NCBI GenBank assembly: GCA_963921195.1
Contig: OY992540.1
Coordinates: 40,013,890 to 40,077,889 of the forward strand
Reading direction: 5' to 3'
DNA: 64,000 nt
From: Pegoplata infirma
Taxonomy: Eukaryota; Arthropoda; Insecta; Diptera; Anthomyiidae
Below the pieces are notes generated by a model. That model was not told the origin of the DNA. It did no database searches and was given only the letters and a program-made list of their open reading frames with translations. Positions 11,101 through 23,100 of this stretch are shown in pieces. Positions within the stretch are counted from its first letter, which is position 1; each line of letters starts with the position of its first letter. The position numbers and the translations under genes are program-made.

Positions 11101-14100
11101 AAACAGTATCGGCAGCTAATAAAATCACTGGTAAAGGTTTTCGTTCCGTACATGAAAATTTCCATTTTCCTATGGATATACATGCGTATCATCCGGCCAG
11201 ACAACCCGAATATAATGATCGTTGTGCTAAAGATAGAAGAGGTTTAAGAGGAGGATGTTCACATTTATGTTTGCCCAATAAAAACTCAAGACGTTGTGGT
11301 TGTCCCATCGGATTGACGTTAAAAGAAGATGCCAAAACCTGTAAAGGTGCTCCAGATGAATTAATTTTAGTGGCTCGTAGAAAAGATATACGTTTAAGAC
11401 AGTTAAATACTAAAAACTCACCCTCCAGTGATGTCGATATGATTATACCCTTAGATAATTTAAAACATGCTGTTGCTCTCGATTGGTCTAGTGATACGGA
11501 TACTATCTATTGGACTGATGTCGAGCGTTCAACCATCAATAAGGCTCACCTCAATGGCAGCTATCAGCAAAAGGTCATACATTCTAATCTCGTGGGTCCA
11601 GCCGGTTTAGCTTATGACTGGCTAACAGATAAACTCTATTGGACTGATCAAATAACATATCGCATTGAGGCAGCCACTACAAATGGTAAAATGCGCACTC
11701 TATTGGTGTGGGAAAATCTTGAAAAACCTAGAGATATTGTTGTTAATCCCATGGATGGTGTTATGTTTTGGACTGATTGGGGTAATCCGGCTATGATTGA
11801 AACGGCTCATATGGATGGTAAAAATCGTAAGGTTGTGCTATCGACAAATATCAAATGGCCCAATGGTTTGGCCATCGATTATGAACAACAGAAATTATAT
11901 TTTGTGGATGGTGGTACTAAGTCATTGGAAACTATTAATTTTGATGGTTCTGGACGTAAGGTGTTAGTAGGTAAGTTGATATAAAAATTCTTAAAAATGC
12001 CATCCCAACTCTCAAAAAAAATCTTGTAAAATTACAAAAAAAGTTTGTAACTTTTTTTCGCTACCTCCTATTTGACAAGAATTCCTTGTTATTTTACAAG
12101 CTTTCTACCAATTATTTTGTAATTTTACAAGCTTTTTAACAATAAAATTGTTAATTTACAATTTTCGGGACTTTAATAGATTTTTGGCTACCTCCCATTT
12201 CAAGAGAATTCCTAGTAAAAATTACGAGCTTTTTTTGTAATTTTGCAAGCTTTTTACCAATAAAATTTTAAATTTACAACTTTTTTGACTATATAAAAAT
12301 TATAAGGAATTCTCGTAAATTTACTAAATTTTTTTGTAAAAACACTTGGAAATTTGTAAAATTACAAGGAAAACTGTAAAATTACAAAAAAAATTTAAAT
12401 TTAGATCAAAATACTTGTCGAAAAACAATGTAATCTGTCAAATATTGGTAAAATGGAATTACGAGACATTTTCAAGTAATTTGACAACATTTTTTTTTTA
12501 ATTGAAGAGATGGGATTTTTTTGTCTTTTCTTGAGGTGCTAAATACAAGTTCTTCAGTGCTGAATTTTAGTATCTTCAATTATACACGATTTTAGTCAAT
12601 TTTCTTTTAGTTTCGCGGTTTTAGAACTAAAATCTAGTATCTAAAATAATTCACAATATAATTTCAAATCCAATATTAAGTACTAAAGCTTAGCGTCTTA
12701 AAACCTATTAGTACCAAAGTCTTGAATCTTTAAAAATCAACGACTTTAGTTATAATGTCTAGTATCTTTAAAAATCCCAAATTTTTGATTTTTAGTCTAG
12801 TATTTAAAAAATCCATGATTTTAGTACTAAAGTCTAATATCTAAAAAATTATATCGTTTATTATCCCTGATTTTAAAACTTGAGTTTAGCATATTAAAAG
12901 ATTTAAGAGTTTAGTACTTAAGTCAGTTTCTTTACAAATCCACGAATTTAGAACAAATTTTGATCTTAAAACTAAAGTCTAGTATTTTAATTATCTTCGA
13001 TTTTAGTTCTAAAATTTACTAGTTTTAAAAATTATAAAAAAAATCGGTATATATCTTAAAATAACCTTGATTTTAGTACTAAGGTCCAACTAATTTAAAA
13101 ATTCACGATTTTAGTACACAATTCTGGTAACTCAAAAAGTCATTCAATTTAACAAAGGTTCAATACATATCTTTAAATATCCTTGATATTAGTAATAAAA
13201 TCAGGTGTACTAAAAAATCTTTCATGTTAGTACTTAAGTCAGTTTCCTGACAAATCCACAGTTTAAGTACCCAATTCTAGTATCTCAAAAGGTCATAAAA
13301 ATTAAAAAAGTTCAATACATGTCTTTAAATATCCTTTATTTAAGTAGAAAAATCTAGTATACTAAAAAATTCTTGATTTTAGTACTAAAAAGAGTTTCCT
13401 TACAAATCCACGATTTAAGAACTAAAGTATTTTATCTTAAAAATCTTTGATGTTAGTACTAAAAACCAGTTTATATACAAATCCACGATTTAAGAACTAA
13501 AGTATTTTATCTTTAAAATCTTTGATGTTAGTACTAAAAAAGAGTTTATTTAAAAATTTGCGATTTTAGCACTAAAGTACTAAAAAATAAAAAAAAATTT
13601 AGTACATATTTTTAATTACCCTTGACTGTTGAACTAAAGTCTAGTATATTAAAAAATCCACGATTTTAGTACTAAAATGTAGTACCTTTAGTTATTCACG
13701 ATTTAGTACTAAGGTCAAGTATTTTAAAATACAGTTGAACCTCGATTATCCGGGTTGCACGGGACCGAACTTAGCACGGATAATCGAAAAACACGGTTAA
13801 AATAGGTTATATATTTTTCTACATTTGTATATGTTCGTGAATATATTGCACGGATAATAGAGGTAAAGCACGGTTAATAGAGGTAAAAACAATAACAAAA
13901 AATACAATATGTACGTACTTTTATGAATTGCACGGATAGTAGAGGTAAAGCACGGTTAATAAAGGTAAAAAACAAACACACAGCATGCCGGTTAATAGAG
14001 TCGCCGGTTAATAGAGGGCCGGATAATAGAGGTTCAACTGTATCCTAAAAATTAAAAAAAAAAAATTTAAATATCCTCCATTTTAGTACTAAAGCTAGTT

Positions 14101-17100
14101 TATATAAAAATCCGCTACAGTCAGTTTCCTTAAAAAAAATAGATTTTAGAACTAAAGTATTTTTTTTTTACGTTAAACCAACATTCAGGGGATAACCCTA
14201 TTAATGTAGTGCATTGTGTTGATATCAGGAAAATAGGTTATGAAAAGGATTATTACTAATGTTTAAATTAGTACTAACCCTCCTCATTAGTACTCCGATT
14301 AGTACCAATGTTTAAATCCTTTATAGTTTACGATTTTAGAACTAAATTTCACAATCTTTGAAGCTTCATCATCCAAAATCTATAAAAGTCGTCAATTTAA
14401 GTACAAAAAAAACTTTTCTAGAACTATAAAGTTGATTTTTAGTACTTAGATTAAGTAGATTAAGTACAAAGTTTAGTAAGTTAAATTATTCACGATTTTA
14501 GTACTAAAGTTTGGTATCTTGAATTATACACGATTTTGTTACTAAAGGCTAATGTCGTTAAAAATTCTTAGATTTTAGAACTTACATATTTTTTTTTTTT
14601 TAATTTAATTTTAGTACTAAAGTAATGATTTTAATAAGTCATGATTTTAATTATCCAATATTTATATAATAAAGCATAGACTCTTTGAAAACCCGCGATT
14701 AGTACTAAAGTTAAGAATCTTTAATTGTTTACGAATTTAGAACTAAAGTCTAGCATACTTAATAATTTTGATATGTACTAGAGTCTGGGTTATTTAAAAC
14801 TTCTGGATTTTTTATCTTCAGTCAGTTAAATATTTGTCAAAGTCCTAATACTCAATTCAGGTATCTTTATAATCCACGATTTTAGTACTAAAGTATCTTT
14901 AGATCTTAAAAAATTACGAATATATAAATTTTATTTAAAATTGTATTACTAAAGTCCACTATCTTTAAGAATCAACAATTTTAGTACTAAAGTATTGTAG
15001 TATTAGATTTTAGTACTAAAATCTAGTATCCTTAAAAATTTACAATTTTAGAACTTAAGTATTGTATCTTTTAAAATTAACTAATGTTTAGTACTAAAAT
15101 TTAAAAACCCGCAATTTTAGTACTTAGGACGCAATAACAGTAATTGCAAATCCTTCTATATCCACATTATGTTATAAGTTAATAAATTTTGTTTTTTTAT
15201 TTATTTCCCAGGTGGCTTATCACATCCCTTTGGTTTGGATGTAAGTGGTTCTCGTGTCTATTGGACCGATTGGGATACTAAATCTGTCTCAAGTGCTGAT
15301 AAACTTACCGGCAAAGATATCCAAGTCATTATAGCCAATACCAGTGATCTTATGGATATAACAGTATTTCATAGATCTCGCAGAAGGTTACGTAATGCCT
15401 GTGATAGTGCCAACGGTGGTTGTTCTCATTTGTGTTTATTAAATCCTACCGGTTATACTTGTGCTTGTCCTGTGGGTGTTACAATTAAAGAAGATGGTCA
15501 TACATGTTCCTCTGGTCCTAGTTCTTATATAATCTTTGCTCATCGTGTTGATATACGACAAATATCATTGGATTTTGATCATTTGGTAGATGTGGTCTTG
15601 CCACTGCCTCCCATATCAAATGCGGTAGCTTTGGATGTCGATCGAATGACGGGTATCATATATTGGTCGGATACTGTAGAAGATGTTATAATGAGTTCGA
15701 CACCAGATGGTTTAGATGTCAATCGTGTTATCTATGAGACTATAGATAATCCAGATGGTTTGGTTATAGATTCAGTAGGAAGAATGGTAAGTTCATTATA
15801 ATTTTAAATAGAACTTGGAATTAAATTGTTTTTGATTTTGTTTTTAAGATCTATTGGGCTGATGCTGGTCGTCATACTATCGAAGTTTCTACTTTGGATG
15901 GTAAACATCGTCATCTTATTGCTTGGAAAGATTTAGAGGCTCCCCGTGGTTTGGCTTTAGATTATGAAGCTGGTTTTCTGTTTTGGACCGATTGGGGTCA
16001 TTATCGTAAAATTGAACGTGCCCATATGGATGGTGAAAATCGTCAACGTATTGTTACCTCCAATTTGGGTTGGCCCAATGGTTTATCGTTGGATTTAAAA
16101 ACAAAACGCATTTATTGGGTTGATGCTCAACTAAAAACTATCGATTCTTGTGATTATACCGGTAATCATCGTAAATTAATTATGGCCTCCCTACAGCATC
16201 CTTATGCCTTGGCATTGACTGATAATTATATCTATTGGACTGATTGGAAATCGAAAGCTTTACATATGACTGATCGCAGTAATGTTACCAATCAACGTGA
16301 TGTCATGACCAATATTGATGGTTTAATGGATATTAAAGTTGTCTCTACCAATAATACGTTACCTGAAAATGTTTGCGGTTTCAATAATGGTGGCTGCTCA
16401 CACTTATGTCTCCGTAATCCGTCCGGCTTTTCATGCAAATGTTCGATAGGTTTGAAGTTAAGAAATGGTAGTCTAACGGAATGCGAGTATTTGCCCGAAG
16501 ATTATCTATTGATTGCATTGCGTTCGGGTATTGGTATGATATCGTTAAAAACTCCTGATCTCATGGATGTGGTATTACCGATACGTGGTGTTCATGGTGC
16601 CGTTGTATTGGATTATCATTATCGCAAGCATTGGCTATATGTGGCTGATGTTAATTTGGATGTTATAAGACGTATAAATTTATTAAATTTAGATGATAGT
16701 AAAGTTATTGTAAGCAATTTATTGACACCGAATGGTTTAGCTGTTGACTGGATTGCCGATAATATCTATTGGTCTGATTCCGATCATAAGGTTATTGAAG
16801 TAGCACGTTTAGATGGTTCAAGTCGTAAGCAATTGATTACAGATGATTTGGGTGATCCACGTTCTATGATAATACATCCGAAAAAAGGGTAAGTTTTAAA
16901 TTGATTTTTTTTGCAAATTTTAGTAGTATTTTAGTACTAAACGAATATAAGACATTAGTACTTGGTACTTATAATCTTGAAAAATGTCAGTCCTAAATCT
17001 AAGATCTCTTAAATCTCAAGAACCAATTTTTTTTTTCTTTTAAAATTTTTGATTTAAGAATAAAATTGGAGAATTTTTAAATTTTAGTAGTACAATTTTA

Positions 17101-20100
17101 GACCCAATTTTTTTAATCCTATGAATCTTCGAGTTTGGATCTAAATTAAAGCACCTTTTAAAAACAACGAATTTAGAACCTTTAAAAGTTTATGAATCTT
17201 TAAAATTTGCGATTTTTGTTCAAATTCTTAAACAATTGACAATTTTTAAACTAAATCTTGCAAACTCTGGGATTTTAGAACATTATGTAAGTTATGAAAG
17301 CTTATAGAACTAAAGTTTAGGAGTTTTAAATTGCTAACATTTTGAAACTCCGATTTTAGTACAAAAAGTTTCATTTTAGTAATAAGTTCCAGTATCTTTA
17401 GAAATTCATAACTTAATTAAAATGTTCATCCCTTCAAATCCGTGATTTTAGTACTAAAGTCCAGTATCATTCACAACCTTGGGTTAAGGTAATAAAGCCA
17501 ATATCCTAGTTTTTAAGGGTTAAGATAATAAAGCCAATATCCTAGTTTTAGTACACAAAAATAGAAAAAAATTCTGACAACGGTAAAAATTAATGATTTT
17601 AGTACACGAATTCAGAACAAAAGTTGTGTAACATTAGAGGTAGCCTTTAAAATTCACGACTTTAGTTCTCGAATTTAGAATTAAGACCTAATAAGTCTAA
17701 AAATCCACGATGTAGTACTTGAATTTATCCTGAAAGTTCTAAAAATCCACAATTTTATTGCCTAAGTTCTAATAACTTTAAAAATCCAAGGTTTTAGTAC
17801 TTGGAATTTAGGTACACTGAAAATAATTCTGCAGTAAAAGGTTTAGTAAGTGATTTTGTACCAAAATCTACTAATTAGTTACTAATTTTAGTATCTTCAA
17901 AGTACTAAAATAAGTAATTTTTACTGGTTTTGAATAATATTAGTAACAAATTTTAGTATTGGTTACCAATTCCTGCACTAGATCCTTTTGGACTAAAATT
18001 TAGTTAAATTTTTAGTATTGAATACCCACGTTTTTTTTTTTTGGGTGTATTAAAATTACTTTAGTTTAGTTCATAACTGTTTAATATTTCGTTTTTAGTA
18101 CTTAAGTCGTATCTTTAAAAATCCACGATTTTAGTACTCGAATTAAGAACTAAATTCTGATAACTTTAAAAATCCACGATTTTAGTACTCGAATTAAGAA
18201 CTAAATTCTGATAACTTTAAATATCCACGATTTTAGTACTTATAATTTAGTAGTAAAATTACTTTAGTTAAGCACTTATCTTTAAAACATCTCGTTTTTA
18301 AGTTGAGTACAAATTCTAAAATTTTAGTACTCAATTTGAGAATAAAGGTGACGCTACTAAAAAAAATCTTTAGCTTTAGTACTGTAACTTTGAAACTTAG
18401 GCAAGGCATCTTCAAAAATCCACGATATTAGTACTATTTATAACTGAATTTAGAATTTCAAATCCCCAATTTTAGCTAGTCTGTCCTAAAATCTAGTCTG
18501 TCCTAAAATCTACAATTTTCATTATTTAAAAACTAGAATTAAGAAATTTCACGCAATTTGTACTTTAAATTTTAGTAGTACACTTACTTGAGTTAAGTTT
18601 ATCTCTTTAAGTAATCCTCGATATTAGTACTAAAGTCAGGTAACTCAAAAATCCACGATTTTAGTACTAAAATCAAAATTTAGGTTGTAAGGGGCTACTG
18701 ATGTTTTACGTCAGCACATATAGAATCTGAGGTCCGTTGTGATTAGATGTTAGTGTGGTTTTTTAAATTCTAGTCTAGGGCTTTAGTACTCGAACTTAAA
18801 ATGAAATTCTGATATGTCTGAAAGCTCAAAAATTCCACAATTTTATTGCCCGAATTCTGATAATTTAAAAATCCACGATATTATTAGTTGGAACTTAAGT
18901 AGTAAAGTAGTAAACTTAAGTTTAGTACACATCTATTATAAACCTCCTTTATGGTACTAAAGTCGTTTCTCTAAAAATCCACGGGTTTAGTACTCGAATT
19001 AAAAACTAAATTCTGATAACTTTAAAAATCCACGATTTTGGTACTTGGAATTCTATAAATTCTACAATTTTAGTACTCAAATTGATAATAAAAGGCAGGT
19101 CACTTAAATAATCTTTAGCTTTAGTAATCAAATTTTTTACTAAGGACAGGTAAAATCCACGATTTTAGTACCAGAGATTATAAATTAACCATTTAAATAC
19201 TTAAATTTAGAACTTAAGTCGCGTAACTTTTCAAATCACAAATTTTAGTACTAAAGGCTAGTCAGTCCTTAAACCTAAATTTTTTTACTTGGAATTTAAG
19301 TAGTAAACTTACTTAAATTTAGTACATTTCACTTTAAGATCTTGTTTTTAGTACTAAAGTCGTATCTTTAAAAATCTGATAACTTAAAAAAAACACGATT
19401 TTAGAACTTAAAACTTAAGTACTAAACATAAGTTAGTTTAGTACTTATCTTTTAAACATCTCGTTCTTAAGTTGAGTACAAATTCTAAGATTTTAGTACT
19501 CAAATTAAAAATAAATGTCAGGTTACTTAAAAAAAATATATAGAGCTTTAGTATTTAAATTTATATCTAAGGTCAGATAAAATCCACAATTTTAGTCTAA
19601 GAATTTATAACTTAACAATTTACATACCAAAATTCAGAACTTAAGTCTCAAAACTTTTTAAATCACCAATTTTAGTACTAAAGGCTTGTCAGTCCTGAAA
19701 CCTATAATAGATTTTATAAGCTCTCGTAGCTTATAAAATCTATTATTTTAAAACAAAAATTTTTAAAATCCACGTAGTTTGTACTTTAAAATTTTTATAA
19801 TAAACTTACTTGAGTTTAGCACATATCTTTAAAACTCTCGATTTTAGTACTTAAGTCAGGTGACTTAAAGAATCCACGATTTTAGAACTAACTAACTTTT
19901 CAAATCCCCAATTTTAGTACTAAAGGCTAGTCAGCCCTAAAAATGTACTTAATTCGAACTGCTCTAAGCTTATAAAATTCATTGTTTTCAAACTAGAACA
20001 AAGAGAATTCACAAAATTTGCACTTAAATTTTAGAAGTAGACTAAAAAAAGAGTTTAGTACATATCTTTAAAAATCTTAATTTTAGTACAAAAGTCAGGT

Positions 20101-23100
20101 AACTTTAAAAATACAAGAATTAATTACTAAAATCTATAACTTAACAATTTTCCTCCCTGAATTTAGAACTTGAGTATAGTAACACCTTAAATTCTAAATT
20201 GTAGTACTAAATTGGTGTCCAGGACTTCTCAATAACTTTAGCTTTACGACCCCTTTTCAATATTTTAAATTTCTCATGACCCCAAAAAAACATAATAAAG
20301 TAAACTGATTTTTTATTTTTTGTCTCTGGAGGTAGAGGTTTGTTTGTAAATGGGCGTAGCTGCAAAATTCAGGTTTAAAATACTATTCTGAAAGCCCTCT
20401 GTTGTGATAGGAAACTGACAATTGGCAAACATATAGTCCTGGCGATGAAGCATATTTTGTAGTATCCAGATGTAAAAACTGAGGACGAAGAATTTAGAGA
20501 AAAAGGGCGTGTCAAAATTGTGTTATTTAAACATTTTAGCTAATTGTGAAGCCATCAAACTAGCTATGAAGCTTAAAATTTGCCAAACTTATAGTACTGT
20601 CATATCCTAAAAAGGTCAAATTTAAAATTTTTGGAGTTTTTGTATTTTAGAAATTAAGAGGTTTTTACTATGATGTTGACTAAACTTTTCGTGACCCCTT
20701 AGATATGCTTCCGCGACAAACTTGGAACCGTTTAAGAACCATTGTTCTAGTTAGTCCTACATCTAAATTTTTAGTACTTGTATAAAAACTACTTTGGTAG
20801 ATTTTAAAACCCACTAATTCTGCATTTTTTTTTTGTTAAATTAACTGTAATTAACTGTAAATTCTGCTTAAAACTAATAATTCCTATCTAAAAAAAATTC
20901 TTCAGTTATCTATTTTGGGCTGATTGGGAGACACCTTCCAGAATTGAAAGAAGTTTGTTGGATGGCTCTAATCGCACAGTGATTATCAGCAGTAATCTCG
21001 GATTTCCCACTGGTTTAACCTTAGATTTTGAGTAAGTTTTTATTATAAAGTTTTTGTCAAAAAAGCGGATTTTTTTAATTTAAATTAATTTCCCTAGAAA
21101 CCGCCGTCTTTTATGGGCTGATGCTTTAGAAGATAACATAGGTCAAGTGGACTTTAATGGCAAACGTCGATCGGTCTTAGTGCCCTATGCACCGCATCCT
21201 TTTGGCTTGACAATGGTAACTTCTTTAGAATAAAATTTAGAGAATTCAGAATCATGCATGCCAGATGTGGTATTGTGGCAATAGAACAATTTTTTTTTAA
21301 ATATGTTCCGACAGTACCAGGCACTTGCCCCACTTTCTGAATACTTTTACGATATTTTTTCCATTTTTACTATAACTTTTTTTATTATCTTCAGTTCGAA
21401 AACAACATATATTGGACGGATTGGTATAATAAATCGGTATTTCGTGCTTATCGTAAAGGTTCGATGGGTTCAAAATATTCTCAACCTGTTGAGATACGTG
21501 ATGCTCTTAGCGGTGCTTTGGATATACGAGCCGTTTCACGTAAACGTCAAATGGAAGACTGGAATCAATGTTCACAGGATAATGGTGGCTGTACACATTT
21601 GTGTCTCTTCCGTGGTACCAATTACACATGTGCTTGTCCTGACCGACCCGATGGTCGTGAATGTTTAACCATACCCAAATACTATATACCGCGACGGGCT
21701 GGAGAGCCTATAATTGAGGATCCTGATGATGTTACCGAAACTGATAATACATTTTCTAATGACGACTTTTATGAAGATGATTTCCGGGCTCCGGTGGATA
21801 TGAAAATGGTGGTTATTATTGCTACAATTGTAGCGTTAATATTCTTGTTTGTAATGATAGCTTTGGTGATATGTAAGTCCTTGAAAAGATATTGGAGACT
21901 TAGGTTATATTGATAAATATTGTTTTATTCATAGATATGATCACTCCCAATAAACATCCTAAGCCCAAACGTCATTCCAGAGGTTCGAGTAGATCGGTTT
22001 TAACATTTTCAAATCCAAATTATAATGTTGATGGTACGCCAATGGAACCAAAAACCACGATATGGAAACGTTTTAAAAATGATAGATCACATGTAAGTTT
22101 TAGTACTAAATTTTAAGGCAAATTTTAATGTTAATGTTAATGTTAATGTTAATGTTAATGTTAATGTTAATGTTAATGTTAATGTTAATGTTAATGTTAA
22201 TGTTAATGTTAATGTTAATGTTAATGTTAATGTTAATGTTAATGTTAATGTTAATGTTAATGTTAATGTTAATGTTAATGTTAATGTTAATGTTAATGTT
22301 AATGTTAATGTTAATGTTAATGTTAATGTTAATGTTAATGTTAATGTTAATGTTAATGTTAATGTTAATGTTAATGTTAATGTTAATGTTAATGTTAATG
22401 TTAATGTTAATGTTAATGTTAATGTTAATGTTAATGTTAATGTTAATGTTAATGTTAATGTTAATGTTAATGTTAATGTTAATGTTAATGTTAATGTTAA
22501 TGTTAATGTTAATGTTAATGTTAATGTTAATGTTAATGTTAATGTTAATGTTAATGTTAATGTTAATGTTAATGTTAATGTTAATGTTAATGTTAATGTT
22601 AATGTTAATGTTAATGTTAATGTTAATGTTAATGTTAATGTTAATGTTAATGTTAATGTTAATGTTAATGTTAATGTTAATGTTAATGTTAATGTTAATG
22701 TTAATGTTAATGTTAATGTTAATGTTAATGTTAATGTTAATGTTAATGTTAATGTTAATGTTAATGTTAATGTTAATGTTAATGTTAATGTTAATGTTAA
22801 TGTTAATGTTAATGTTAATGTTAATGTTAATGTTAATGTTAATGTTAATGTTAATGTTAATGTTAATGTTAATGTTAATGTTAATGTTAATGTTAATGTT
22901 AATGTTAATGTTAATGTTAATGTTAATGTTAATGTTAATGTTAATGTTAATGTTAATGTTAATGTTAATGTTAATGTTAATGTTAATGTTAATGTTAATG
23001 TTAATGTTAATGTTAATGTTAATGTTAATGTTAATGTTAATGTTAATGTTAATGTTAATGTTAATGTTAATGTTAATGTTAATGTTAATGTTAATGTTAA

